Notes: a model not told the origin generated them from the sequence alone. A stretch of 64,000 nt of DNA from Lycorma delicatula (GCF_047948215.1 NC_134455.1:163972575-164036574); one strand, 5' to 3'; positions 1 through 13,556 are shown, numbered from the stretch's first letter. A program made the numbers and translations.

Positions 1-3000
1 GCGTGAATCCGGCTTTATACATTTATATTGTTGACGGTTTTTAAAGAAACTCTTCCCATAAAAAGAAAAAAACTCATTTTTAAATTGATTTAAACAAACT
101 CTAATATCAGCAATCAGTTTTATTCTTGGTAGCCTAAGATCAGAATTCTACTGGATTTTTAATATTTATGTCAACTTACTTCATATTGGTATAAAGTGAA
201 TACTGCTTTTCAGATTAAAACTTCATAAATATATTTTGCAAACATAGTTAATGATTTCATTCGTCATATACATGCAAAAGTAAAAAACATAAACTACTGT
301 TTGTGTAACTAATAAGAAAAACCATGTTACATGGTTTACACTCCCTTTACATTATTATTTTTAACCGAGATTATACTGCAACTGATTGCCCAGTTTAAAA
401 TTAATAATTGTTTAACAATGAATGTCAATCGTTACTAAGACAGTCATTTACAGAATTTCAATAGTTGAAGTATATCGGTAAGATGAACACTCAAACCCCG
501 TTAAAAGCAACGGTAACTTTAAACTTTCTCCTAATGAGTAGCGGTGATGTTTTATACAAGATAAATTTCACATTAGAAAGGGGTAAACTAACTTGTTTTA
601 TTTTAACTGTACCAATGTTTCTTAGAGTTCAAGTGCATCTGAAGTATCTGAGATACAGTAGGTACCAATCAGATATGTATTCTTTGAGAGTTATGATGTT
701 TACCTCACTGCTGATCTCTTTTACGCACAAGGTGATGTTACTAGTAGATTTCACTGTCAACTGTATTTAACTGGGATTGGGACACCGATTTGTAATAATA
801 GGCTAGTCTCAACTCAACTGGTTTAGTGAAGATGGCAACTAGTGACTACTTTAATCCGAATTTTGCCCAGTAAGCCTCGGATGGGACGTAGTAGTACCTA
901 ATATCACTGGTATATAATTAATGACCGTAATGTATCGTGTAAAATCGTTTACACACACTGATTATGTCAGAAGGAGATAGTCATTCTTTAAATGATGTTA
1001 AATCATAATTGAATCATTCTAAATATATTCGTTGCATATCACAAATACAACTTATGTAAAATTAATAATATTAATTTTCTAGACTCGATTTGTACTGAAT
1101 CTTCAACATTACACTACTGCTTTTCTCCCGCTTAATTTCATACCAAAAAATTATTTTTTGATAGATTTTAAAGAAAAGGCTGATTAAAAGGTTTATTACT
1201 TTTGATTTCCATGTCGAGTACTGTTTACCTTTCTTAGCTTGATTCTTTTATTATATGTTGACGCGTTTCGGAATAACTCTATTGTTAAAACTTACATATA
1301 ATATTTTATATAAGTACATTTTAACATATAATAAAAGAATAAACCTAAAAAGAGTAAACAGTACTCAACACAGAAATAACAGTGTTCTTAGCGAAAAATA
1401 CAATAGTAATTATTATCTTAATAACAATTATTTCTTTTAACTTTATTATTTATCGAAGGTAAATTTGTCATGTAATGCTATCTTATACTAAATTTGAAGT
1501 AAAACTACTATCTGTAATTTAGAAGGCTTTCTTATTATTCTACAATCACAGAAATTAAATTTCCTTTAAAATTATAAAGTAAAAAATACGTTAGTTCTGG
1601 TGATCCAGATCCTTCCCATTAGACAATTCACACAAAATGCTCGTGAGTGAACGTACCTCTGTGTAAGTACCTATTCTTGTATAGATAATTCACATGGACG
1701 TTTTTACAGATATAACATTTCATCAATACTAAATACCTAAAATTGCTCCTGAATATTTAAAGGGGTTTTAAACCGAAAAATGTGATTTTTTTCTCAATAA
1801 CTCGGTAAATAACGGTTGCAGCTGCTGAAAATGTATGCAAACACCAGTAGTATTCTGTACAATGAACACATCCTATCAAAATAGTATGAACTTTTTTTTA
1901 AATTTGTTTTGAAATTTAACATTTTTAATAGGAGTATGTATGAATAAATGATTATTTATCAATAACGTTTTAAATATCTCCTTCAAATAATAAAAAATGT
2001 GTAAAATCTAGTACTTTTTAAAACAATGATAATAATTTTTTTTTCAAAATCGCACGAACAACTTTTGAGAAATTCAACCTTGATAATTTGTAAAATAATA
2101 AAGGTAGTAAGTAGATTTTGTTTTGGACTTGTTTTATGAAATTGTTATTTGTGTCAACATTTGGGGGACCGAAACACTTATCTAATATAGAATTACCAGA
2201 ACGTAATAACAGCTACAGTGTATAGAAAACGAAAATCAGATCTGTTGAATAAACATACGTTACATATTTTTTTAATTATCTGGGTTCTGCTAATTTATTT
2301 CGCCAAGTATAACTCCTCAAAGTCATCAGTGTAGTCTTGTTAATAAAATTTTCATTTTAAACTGTAGTAAATATAATAAGTACAGTAAGTGAAGTAAGTA
2401 TTGAAAAGGAATAACAAGCCAGAAAACTAATTAAACGGAAACAAATCCGAAACTAACCAATTTGGAAGCCAGTACCCGTGCTTACGTTAATGGCCTACTC
2501 GATAACAGTGGAATATGCATTACGGAAATACACAGCATCCAATTATTATTTAATGCTATACTTCAATATCAATGACGCAAGAATAATTTTAGAGATAATT
2601 TCCTAATGTAGTTTTAACTTTTTCATACTGCGCATCTTTTATTTCCCTGACTTTATTAAAAGTCAGTATTTTCAGTTTTCATTATATCAGACTTTTAAAT
2701 ATAGTAGCAGTTCCTGTCCTATATATTAATACTATTATTATTTTTAGAATCGCAATTTATTTCTGGCTGTAGTACTTTCTCTTTAACTGTTAAAATATCA
2801 TTGTTTAAATGAGTTACGAACTATATTAACTGAATAATTTAAAAATATTCATTGTTACCACTAAACAACAATGACGTTAGCAATATTAATTTTATTGGAC
2901 AATGACGATTTCATGTCCTCCATATAAGTTAACGAAAGTAACGACCTTGAGTTTTTCAATCGGTTAGTGTGAATGTATTAGTTTCAGGTCACTGTTTATT

Positions 3001-3150
3001 TTCTCTCATCGTTTGAGTTTGAGTTAATGATGAAAAATCAGTTGAATATTTAAAACTTTTAGTTACATTTAAAAAGAAATAATAACCACTCTTTCATTTC
3101 TGTTAGGTTTAAATTTTACATTTATTTATTTTAAAAAATCTGATGTGAAC
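1..3150. other. AT-rich intergenic DNA, no gene seen
   Basis: The short open frames here (for example around 465-770 and 1255-1440) have very AT-rich codon content, no recognisable motif and no neighbours, so I treat them as chance. I see no microsatellite, tRNA-like box or inverted repeat of note. Confidence 0.6.
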
Positions 3151-3158
3151 ACTACATG

Positions 3159-4830
3159 ACTTCCTTGTACGCCTATTAAATTACATATAAACATTTTTTG
3201 CTGCACTTCATTTAAACTTATTTAATTTGAAAGTGAGTACGATCCTCCAGTTCTTAAATAAAGTGGACAGTTACACAATTGCTGAAAAACTAGTTTTCAT
3301 TAACATCAAACATCAAATACAATTATTAATTCAACAATCTTACATGAAATATTATGATAGAGTAAAATTCCCTTTATTACTCGTATTAGTAGATCAGTAT
3401 TATTCGTATCTTTGTGAGTTGCTGATTATCAAAAGTTTCAGATTTCTAGTGTATTGTATAAAAAAAAGTTAATAATGAAACTATTCCGTTTAGTGAACTC
3501 CTGAATACTAGTTACAAATGTTATTTCGACCTTACGGTATAAAATATTCAGTTTTTATTATTGGATTATTTAGTGAATAATCAAAAATGAAAAAGAAACA
3601 ATCACACACGAAAAAGAAAGATAACATGAAGAAATATATCTAAAAAAACGACAAGAAGATGATAAGTATAAAAAGGAAGAAAATACTAAAACCAAAGAAA
3701 GAATAACGATATTGAGAGAAGATAATAAATATAAAGAGGAAGAAAACGTTAATACCAATGAAAGAAAAAAAAGGTTAAGAGAGGACGATGAATATAACGA
3801 GAGAAAATTTGAAAACTAGAGAAGCTGTACGTAAATTAAGATCAGACCAAACCAAAGAGCGATTAAATAACTTGCAACAAAAAACAAACATACGAAATGA
3901 TGATCAACTCCGACTTAGGGAGAATATTGTCCGACAATATCAGAGGAGTAATGAACTAAAAGATAACAATTTTTTGCAATTTATTAAAGATTGTGCATCT
4001 ATGTCTCAGTGTACATGTTGTTCTTGTGAGGGGTCTATTTTTCAGTTACTCTGTGGTTAACTTTTATGTAGATAAAATTTAACAGAAATTCTAGAATAAT
4101 TAAATAAAATTAAACAGAAAATAAACTGGAAAATCAAAAATTAATACGATTCTAAATTATAATTTTCAATTAAAATTAAATAATCAGATGTTTCACCAAA
4201 TCTATTACATACACCCATAGCAATAATGCCTATTAAATTATATATACTCATTTTTTTTAAATTCATAAAATTTTATTTATTTATAACATCTGTTTTTTTT
4301 CATATTTCTTTATTTATTGTTATTAATAAATCAATATATTTAAATTAAAAAAAAAAAAGTTAAAAAAAGGAGATTAAGTCGGATTTGAACCGATGTGCGT
4401 TCCCCTTGTAAGATCCAAATATTTCATTAATTAAAATTTATTTGGCTATAACTCTGGAACTAATGAAAATAAGTACCACTTATGGTATATCGTTGAAAAG
4501 CTCTCAATGAGGGCTTATTACTGCAGTTAAGAAAAATTCCAAAATCCAAATTTTTGGGGTTTTGGGCTTTTTTGGTTCAGTCGATTGCAATCTAAAGGGG
4601 AGGTGCACAACTAGATGTTCCAACAGTCTTAAATTCAAAATTTCAACATCCTACGGCTAATCGTTTTTGAGTTATGCGAGATACGTATATACGTATGTAC
4701 GTATGTACAGACGTCACGTCAAAACTAGTCAAAATGGATTCAGGGATGGTCAAAATGGATATTCCGTTGAAATCTGATAACCTAAATTTTTCGCGATCAC
4801 AATATTTCCTTTACTTCGTATAAGGAAGTA
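3159..4830 (-). repeat. Interspersed repeat, copy 1, with an enclosed 1-kb segment
   Basis: The stretch from about 4230 to 4830 reappears in inverted orientation at 31532-32090, including the (TACG)n-like core near 4690-4720 and a block near 4370-4560. The ends at 3159-3171 and 4818-4830 are near-inverted copies of ACTTCCTTRTACG, which would be short terminal inverted repeats. A motif GCCTATTAAATTA occurs at 3171 and again at 4228, bracketing about 1 kb absent from the other copy. That extra kilobase carries a K/E-rich coding relic. Read on the minus strand, the block at 4364-4415 has a box GGTTCAAATCC followed by a T-run, which resembles a Pol III B box and terminator. The class of the element is unknown to me. 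Confidence 0.6.
3587..4060 (+). pseudogene. K/E/R-rich coding relic, possibly Helitron-type N-terminal region
   Basis: The first part, in one frame with a stop near 3629, repeats a degenerate unit like REDNKYKEEEN and REDDEYNERK. The frame then changes, and an open stretch from 3788 to 4060 (90 codons) continues with REAVRKLRSDQ and ends with a cysteine cluster CTCCSCEG. Arrays of R/K-L-R-x-D-x-x-Y-x-E-x-E units followed by a C-x-C-C cluster are, in my knowledge, seen in the N-terminal part of some Helitron-type Rep/helicase polyproteins of animals. I see no Rep HUH motif or helicase domain, so this would be a small dead fragment. It could also be a simple low-complexity coding relic of another transposon. 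Confidence 0.35.
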
Positions 4831-4834
4831 AGAA

Positions 4835-6630
4835 ATAAATATAGTATTTTATTTACTCTCAATTGTAATAATACAAATCTATATTATGATAGCATGAAGA
4901 CTTCATAATATCAGAATACTCTACTTAACCGCGTACAAGATCTCTTAAAGTTTTTAGAGCGACCATTTTTATTTATATTCCAAGAAAAAATCTAATCTCT
5001 AAGAAAATTATTTGAAACATTACAAGAATATTTAAAAAAATAAAATAAACTTTCTATATCAGAACAAGCGATATTTAGTGTTAATTCTGTTGTCCTGATA
5101 TTTTCGTAATTTTAAATTATTATTAACTTTCAGCATAGCTTTCAATACAAAAAATAAATAAATAAATAAATAAATTAGGTTGTAATAATAATAATTTACA
5201 TATTCCTTTGTAAATTATGCAAAGGAATGTTTGTTTAATTTATTTCCCAAATTGAAAAATGGTAAAGTTTGTCCTTTCAAAATAGTTTGGTTAGATACCT
5301 TTTGACTTTCGTTAACATAGTGATAAATAAATAATGGATAGCTTCGACAACGATAATACTTGAAACAAATTTAGGAATTTTAATTGTAAAAGGCTGTATG
5401 TATTCTGCTTTAAAAGTGCAGTTATTTTATAGAATCAAAATTTTTACATAATTAGAACGGCTGAAATCAAGGAAACCTGTTGTAAGACTTGTCTAAATTC
5501 GGTAGTTGAAAGAAAGACATCATGAAAATCTGAAAAAAACACAAATATTAATTTACCAATTGTCAATTATATTGAATATATTTCTGTTGGTGATAATTCA
5601 ATTAAGGTAATTCTACTAAAGTTAACATTTTTATGCGCAGAAACATTTTTGTACAAATAGTTTTGTGCCTACTTAGAAAATGTTTTTCTAAATAAATGAG
5701 TAAATACAAAGAAAAAACTACAATACATAACTAATCTGCTAATCTACTTTTGTATTTAAGTAACTCTGAAGGTAGTAAATTTTTTTAATATTAAAATGGC
5801 CACGGCTAGTTTTCTTTATTTATTATTTTCTTTCTTTATTTACTTTCAAACTGCAGCCTAACGCGTTTTTTATTTAGAGGAATACAGCGTAACAATAGTA
5901 GTTTTATTTTAATAACTTAATTGCTTAACGATTCCTACATAATTAAATATTAAAGATTTCTGGTAGGTGTGGGTTAGAAATATAATAAATGATACGGTGA
6001 CAAAGTGAAGAAGCAGGCAGTATTGGCCTACATATCCGTTTAAATTAGATACTATAGTCGTATATTCTATTACATTTAACAACAGACCATATTTTGCTAC
6101 TAGTTAGTTCTGGGTCTAGTAAACAAGGAGAAAGCAGCAAAGAACGTTAGTTTAGTTTGATTTAAGGAGGTGTTCAGTAAATTTTATCCAATGGTGCATT
6201 CAAAAATAATGTAAATTGTTTAGGAAGGAAAAAATAGACATAAGCTTGTAGCTTGTAATTGTTAATAATTTACAACGTATAAAGTATGGTTCTCTTTTAT
6301 CGACAACTTTTTTCCACAACAGTTAAAAAAAAAACTGTTTATTTTTATTTATTTTTTCGATATCTTTATATTTACCAAATAATTAAATATATATTTAATT
6401 AATTTGTTAAAAAGTTAGAACATCATAGTTAACTTCCTCATTTGAAGGTTTCATCTTCGAATACTGATTGTAAGTCAAAGTAGGGTTTTATAACTCGGTG
6501 GATAAGTTAGAATATCATGTATACGGTATCTAATTTCCATCATAGTCATATCACCACCTTTATTTAATGTTAGGTAAAAAAGAACAATACTGAAACATTT
6601 TTTGAATAAAATTCAAAGAAATAGTTATTA
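4835..6630. other. AT-rich intergenic DNA, no gene seen
   Basis: It holds an (AAAT)n-like stretch near 5150-5175 and poly-A/T runs. No coding relic, SINE box or long inverted repeat was recognised. Confidence 0.6.
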
Positions 6631-6633
6631 GAA

Positions 6634-7545
6634 TACCGGTTATTCAAAAAGAATGACCCATTTCAAGACGAAATTTTTCATTTCAATAGAACCGTTATGG
6701 AATGAGTCACAGATCATTTGAAAGAGTAGGTTTATAAGTTCTGAATAACTACCACATGAGAAAGTTAGTTATAGTGACCTTAAAATGGCGAGTCAACAAC
6801 TAAAGGCGCTCTGTGTTCTCGAGTTCGCAAAAACTAATTCAGCAGTCACGGTGCGGAGAACTTTTCGAAGACGATTCGACTTTAATTCATTCTCTCTGAA
6901 GAACATTCGACGGTGGTTTCACAATTTGAGGAGTCCGGGTGTCCCTGTAAAGGAAAACGTCCAGGACGACCACGTAGCTCACATAAATCCACAAATCGAG
7001 CTACCCGTCAGCTTGCAATTCCTCAACCGACTCTCTGTGTAAGGACAAGGTTTACGGTCCCTTTTTCTTCAAGAGAAATACCATTACAGGATAAAATTTT
7101 TTCGACATGCTCAAAAACTGGCTCTTCCTATTACTGCAAGCAGGTTCAGACGACTTCATTTTACAATCAGATGGAACACCGTCTCATTGGCACCTGATAG
7201 TACGAACGGTTTTGAATGAAAAAGTGCCCCAATGATGGATTGGTTAAAACGGTGCCCAAAATCTATCTCTTTGTGCTTGGCTTGCGAGATTTTTAGATTT
7301 AATTTATGTGATTTTTTCTTGTGGGAATATGTTAAAGATCTTGTTTTTTATCTACCGCTACCCATAAACATCAATGATCTTATCGCCTTGATGTAGTCCT
7401 TGCTGCTACTGGTGGTAACATTGTAAAACTGGAAATGAAACTTGATTATGAGTAGAATACTTGTGATTTGGTAAGAATTTTGTATTACCCTTTCTTAATA
7501 AAATATTAAGTTATGAATTCGGTTCATTCTTTTTGAATAACCCTA
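6634..7545 (+). mobile_element. Tc1/mariner-type DNA transposon relic with terminal inverted repeats
   Basis: A perfect 19-bp inverted repeat (GGTTATTCAAAAAGAATGA) lies at 6638-6656 and, reverse-complemented, at 7524-7542. TA dinucleotides sit just outside at 6634-6635 and 7544-7545, as expected for the TA target duplication of the IS630-Tc1-mariner superfamily. The element is about 0.9 kb and holds a broken transposase. The left end has one extra base relative to the right. The ends are better preserved than the coding region. A full-length relative would be nearer 1.2-1.3 kb, so the interior is probably shortened. Confidence 0.85.
6785..7440 (+). pseudogene. Broken Tc1/mariner-superfamily transposase
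   Basis: A transposase binds the terminal inverted repeats and cuts the element out by DDE chemistry in the nucleus. The start at 6785 (ATGGCGAGTCAACAAC) opens a helix-turn-helix region with LCVLEFAKTNSAVTVRRTF and IRRWF. Around 6915-6935 the frame shifts, and the new frame continues as SQFEESGCPCKGKRPGRPR, a linker typical of these insect proteins. Much of the middle is missing or scrambled. A later frame shows GTPSHWHLIVRTVLNEKVPQ and then, after further shifts and stops, LCDFFLWEYVKDLVF, the region around the last acidic residue of the DDE domain. With at least three frame changes and several stops it cannot be functional. Confidence 0.85.
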
Positions 7546-9125
7546 TTTTTATTTTTACTCGTAACCACTTATTCGTTAAGAGTTGGAAATTATCCCAAAG
7601 TTATTTATTTGTTACATAAAGAAAGTAAATATTTTCCTTAGTAAAGAAATCTTTAAAATTTTGTGAGGAAGAGGTATGGAACATGTATCTTTCTTTAAAA
7701 TAAGCAGGTTTGTTGTTTATTAAATTGAAATTTTACAATATGTGTTTACAATGTGTTCTATTCACATCTATAAATACTGAAGCATAAATGGTTTTGGATT
7801 GGTTATCAAATATTTTTATTTTGCTTATCGGATAAAACAATGTTGATAGTAATTCTCTCTCCTGGAAGAGAGAGAGAGAGAGAAGGGATTAATTTTGGTT
7901 TGGAAAAAATTAATTGCGATCTGGATTGTTCTCAGTCTTTATGTCTGATAAAATGTAAAGTTTTGTAGTTGTATATGATATAGTGTTAACAGTATTAAGA
8001 TACGGTACGTATTTTATTGGTAAATTTATTGTATTCCAATTGGTAAATTCTGCTCACACCTTATAATTGGTTAATAAAATAGATTTAAAATAGAAATATC
8101 CAAATAAAACTGCATATTCTCACACAAAAGAAGAAATTTCGAAATTCAGTGCTAGTTATAAAGAAGGCTTGAATTTCATAAGATCATTCAGCTATCTATA
8201 ATCCTGCTGAATATTGAAGAGGCAATAAAAAGAATAAATGGAACCATTTAAAAGGTTTATTTTACTACGAACTTTGATATCACTAATATTCGTTCTTTAA
8301 AATATAGGATCATTATAATTTTGAAAACACCCTATTAACTTAAGAAATTGTGATTATCTTTAGATTATTCTTCTAGAAGAGTAATGTAATTACTCTTCAA
8401 CTCGTAACACTACAAATACATAACATTTATCACAATAAGCCGACTATTTTTTGGTAGTATCGCAGATCATTGAGACATACAAAAATGAATATGAAGCATG
8501 AATCGCAAAGGCGATTAAATAAATAATTAATTAAATAAATATTTAAGTAAATATGCAATGTCTAATATATATTTAGATTAACCTGTAATACCTATACTAT
8601 ACCCATTATATAGTATATGATAGAATATAAATAGAGAGGCTAGTTTAAGAAACACAGAAAAATTGATGGAAATTTCTATCTTTTTGAGTAAGTAGCCATA
8701 TCTACATACTGCATGTAACTAGTAGTTAGCGACTTCATATAAAATCTTATCAGAAAAGAAAGATTTTCCAATAAATTACAAACCAAGAATATGAAATAAG
8801 AGATTGTAATAAAATAAAATTAAAAATTAATTAACTAATTTTTTTATTAATTAACTAAAATTACTTAATTAAAAAATTTTTAAATTTAACTGTTTGAAAT
8901 TGTGTGTAATCAAATGAACTTCTGGCCAATTTAAAAAAAGGTCTCGATTCTAGGCTAGAAGGTAAAGTTATATACCAAAATATCTTAGAATTAGCATAAG
9001 AAAACTTGATAAAACTACTGAATATAATTTTACTGAGGAAATGAGGAAAGAGAAGATGATCAACACAAAAAAGAGCTTAAAAATTGTTATAAATTAAAAA
9101 AAAAATACTTTACTATAATATCAAT
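7546..9125. other. AT-rich intergenic DNA with a short (GA)n run
   Basis: A (GA)n run of about 17 bp lies near 7867-7883. Otherwise I see only AT-rich sequence and no coding relic. Confidence 0.6.
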
Positions 9126-9129
9126 TAAT

Positions 9130-9255
9130 TAGGTTCTCAGATTAAATTCTGAGAGCAATTCTGTCGGAATAGTAGCTTTTCATCCGGCCTTCACCCCTAA
9201 AGTTCGAGTTTCCAATTCCTGTCGGTCTTGCTTTCTTCACATCCAAAAAATGTTC
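9130..9255 (+). repeat. Possible degenerate tRNA-derived SINE fragment
   Basis: This small GC-richer island contains AAGTTCGAGTTTCC near 9199-9212, which resembles a Pol III B box (GGTTCGANTCC), about 60 bp after a possible A-box-like region. No target duplication or tail was found. It could equally be unrelated DNA with a chance match. Confidence 0.25.
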
Positions 9256-12200
9256 ATACCAAATCACATATAAACTGTGTGAAATTTTTTATACTATAAG
9301 TATATTACTACCTATTTATTTAATAAAGTAGATGTGCATGTATTAATATCTGTACGGATTTACTATAAAAATTTTTAAAATGTAAACCGAAAGAAAACCC
9401 TAGATAATGTTTTTTTGAAATATATAGATCAGAAAATAAATTTAAAAAAAAGTTAATTTATTGATATCCCAATTTAATTGAAAGTGTTTTTAGGGTTAAA
9501 CAAATTCTGGATTAAAAATGAAAAACATTATGAATCCTAGACAATAAAAAAATTAATATTAGGGTCTAAAAGAGATGCTTATCTGTAAAAAAACTGAATT
9601 AATGTTTGATCACTAAAGTAGTCCTAATTACATCTTGAGACAAGTAAATGCTTGTTCGTAAATATCTTTTTCAGTAATTACATACAACTAAAAATAAATT
9701 TTAAACGTAAAAGTATTTTGCTTTTATTTACAAAGTATTTTGCGTTTATTTCTTAATTCAGAGCTTATAATATACATATTTTATTTTATTTAGCAGTTAC
9801 GATATTTAAAAGACGATAGATTTCTATTCGCCCTTTTGCACGAGTAATATACAAAGTGCAATGTAGGGCTGAACTACTGATGTAAATATATGTAGTATAT
9901 TATACTATTAAATATAGTGAAATATTGAGCTTATATCTTCTGTTATCTTTGTTATATTTTATCCACAAGTGCAAATATTCTGTTCCCAAAATGTATTTCT
10001 GAGTGTAGTATTTATAATTTTCCTTCCACGCATGTTTCTGGCTTACTAACGCTTATTAGCCTCAAAATGATTAAAGTGTAAACTTAGTGTAGTGTGAAAT
10101 TTTGGAAGACTTACCTATTAATTACGTTTTTGATAACTTTTATTAATTACGTTTTCATGACTTTAATGAGATAATGGCCAATACCCAAAAAACCTTTGTC
10201 TACATTTGTCTTGTCGATAAATTGTTTTTAGGTTTCGCATAGCTGTTAGTGTTAGAACTGGACAAGTTAATTCAGCTTCAAGCCGATCTTTTTGTGATTT
10301 GTAAATAAATTACTTCTTAGTGCGGAATCGATAATTAAGTTTTATAAATTTGTATACATAATAAACAATATGTACAGTTATAGTATCTTCTGAAAGAATA
10401 TACATAAAGGAATACAATTTTCATTTATTTTTTATTGATATTATAAATTAAGTTATAAATAAATAAATTTAAAAACATTATTATTTCATACGTAGAGGAT
10501 TTTTTACTTTTCTGGTGCAGAAAAACCATCTATAACCATCTACTTCTGATCGAAGTTGTGGTGTTTGTAAAAATATTATAAATTGCACAGATTGTGTTTC
10601 AGAATTTATTTAATATTTTTTTTATTGTTATTACATTACAAAATAATTTTAAGTTTATAAGCTAAAGGATTATCGTTGTATGTATAAAATGGTGCGTAAA
10701 AGTGTAAGGCGACACAGTACATTAAAACAAAATTTGCATTTACAATGAAAGTTAAACAAAGATTGAAGTAATCTCAGAAAATCAGTACTGATTACTACTG
10801 AGGTGACAGTCGATTGATTAAACCGAAAACTTTTGACTGGTCTATTCCTGATTCTAGTTAGCTGATTCTAGAATCAGTTATTAGCTGATTCTAGTTAGTT
10901 GAATATGAAATCACACTCTAATGTTATTGTGTATGTGCTCGATTAATAATTTACTTCTTTGAAGAAAAGGTAAATTCTTAATTTCTTTTCTGAATTACTT
11001 TTTCTTAGAGTTATTTAATCTTATGAATAGCTAGAATATCCGTAATTATTTTTGGCTATTATCAATGGAAAGAAATCATAAAAGTAAGATTACGAAATGT
11101 TAAATTGTAATGATTTGATTATAAATAAATGTGAAATACAAGTATTTCAATGCAAAAATTTATTTTATATAATAGTACGGATGATATGAATGATTAATAA
11201 GAATTTGTTAGAAATACCTCGAAAATAGGGTTACATTTGTGTCAGTTTAAAAACAAGATTTTCTTCGTAAGAAAATAACAAATTTTGTTTATTCTTAAAC
11301 AATCTTATAATTAAATTTTTCTTATACTTTACGTTCAACGTGCGATATAAAACTGATAAAACATACACAATGAATGGTGTATACTATAATGAGATTCGTT
11401 TAAACAAAGCACAAAAAAAAAATTATCTATAATTTCGATACATATGTAATGGACCTTTACTAGTAAGAACAAATATTTAACCAGAGTTAGCTAATTAATA
11501 TAATCATTTTTTTAAATTTAAGTAAACTTCGTATTTGTTTTTAAGTAATTTAGAGTGAATAGTGCATTAGTGAAGACCAATTAAGCTTAATGAAAAGGAT
11601 GCGATGCAAAAAGTAGGTATAGCTTTCGTAATAATTTTAAAAAGAGATTAAAGAGTGCAAAGATACTTTTCGGGTATTTGTAGATCTTTGAAAAGAATTT
11701 GATAAAATTATAAGAAATAAAAAGAAAGACGAGAAAATAATTTATATTTGCTTAGAAAATAGGCAATAATAAAGAAGATTAGTATATCCTTTAATGTAGA
11801 TCAGCAAATGAAATAAATCTTCATTATGTTATGTTTAAGACTGTTTTATATACTTTATATTGTACTAGATTTTAGTATGTTATCTCTCTACTATTTTTGT
11901 AAGGTTTTGCATGAAATAAATGTGTTAATTAACCTTAATGAATTAGGTGGTAAAATGACTTCCCTTAGATGCTCTAAGGGAGAAATATGCACTAAATGAT
12001 AGATAACTTTATAATATAACATTTTATATCAAACAACATAATTTGTTATCATATAAAAGAAATAACTTTTATAAAATTTATTTTGGGGGTTGACATTTTA
12101 TAATTTATAAAAGATTTTTAAAATTTCATTATATGTAACCTGTATATGAAAATTTCTTTCGTTTTTGGCAGGAATGTGTACAACTAAATTAGTTCAACTA

Positions 12201-12865
12201 TACTATAATTTGTACAACTATCAGTTCCAACGAAGAATATAGTATTGTTTACGAAAGTAAAGAATATGAGTACATTTCTTAGAAATTAAATGTCTTGTCT
12301 CAACAAAGAACAACCTATGTATAATCATAACTTAAGAAATAAATCTTTCAATACAGTACTAAAATACGTCATTTTACAACCTTTTAAAAGACCCCATCAT
12401 ATTGGTTATATATTAATGCAAATATTTACCGACAACAATAAATACAAATTAAATATACTTAAATATAAAGAAATATTGTAAATATTGGATTTTGTCCAGC
12501 TGATGAATTTTCCGCTCGCAGAACTTAGATTACATTGTTAATATTCTCGAATATTATAGCTTAATAATTTTTATTTTTTATTTTTTGCATTAACATATTA
12601 TAGGGAGTTAGATTAGTTTTGCAGTTGAAGAGCTTTTAGGCATTTTGTTTATCGTATTTAAAACGTCCTGTCAGTTGACCTAACTTACCTATTCTCTATT
12701 GTTTATTTTTATATATTCCACAATTATTTTAACATTTATTTCTTTATTTTATTATTTTACTTGATTCAGCCCCTTTCTCTAAAAAAAATTAACTAATTAA
12801 GAACTGTATTTTTTCTGTAACGCGAACTTAAAAATTGTAGTTGAAAATTGATTCTAAGACATCAT
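9256..12865. other. AT-rich intergenic DNA, no gene seen
   Basis: The only structure noted is a perfect 16-bp palindrome, CTGATTCTAGAATCAG, at 10862-10877, with GCTGATTCTAGTTAG-like sequence repeated just downstream. The open frame at 12290-12481 has no recognisable motif and is probably chance. Confidence 0.55.
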
Positions 12866-12869
12866 TAAG

Positions 12870-13110
12870 ACACTAAAATAATAATATTGGAGCTAGGAGT
12901 GCTTTCTTCGTCGTTTGGGGGAAGTCTTTCCTGATAATATTATCCTCGCAATGTTGTAGGTGAGGAGGGTTGGGACTCGGTATCGGTTTTTCCGAATGGG
13001 TTCTGAGACGTAAGCAGGGGGAGGGGGATTAACGGACTCCTAGATGTGTAGGAAGGAGGTGGAATAGGAGGGTTGCTCTAAATAAGGTAGCAGGCAGGAC
13101 GTATGAGTAA
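12870..13110. other. GC-richer island with G-runs, unclassified
   Basis: This block of about 240 bp is clearly less AT-rich than its surroundings. It contains several runs of three to six G on the plus strand (GGGGG near 12918, 13016, 13022). No frame gives a recognisable protein on either strand. It may be the 5' or 3' untranslated part of a LINE whose coding part is gone, or a regulatory block. Confidence 0.3.
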
Positions 13111-13500
13111 ATTTTATAGACTTAGTAAATTTTACCATATTTGGAGGTTTTGACAAACAAGAAGGAAAAAGTAAATAAAGAAGGAAAGATTTTCAAATCT
13201 GAAAAAATACCTTTATTAATTATTAGTAATTTATATTTTCAACTGTTTAATATATATAGTTATATTTTTTCTTTAGTTTGAAGGCTCACACATTTTGGAA
13301 TACCTTAAAGTTAATTAAAATTGAAATACATAACGACCACTGCATTTTCAGTGAAAGTTAATTTTTAGCGATATGAAATTCATAATACTACTGAGGTGTT
13401 TAGATTTTACTCGTACATTACAATAAGGAAGGTAGGTATATTTAATTATTTTCACCTACGCACGTGCAGTAATTTCAGACAAAAAAATACAGACACAATT

Positions 13501-13504
<4 letters not shown>

Positions 13505-13556
<52 letters not shown>

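Noticed and set aside
465..770. 101-codon plus-strand open frame
   Set aside because: No methionine-led motif, no domain, AT-rich codons and no homologous neighbour. Length is within chance for AT-rich DNA that happens to lack stops.
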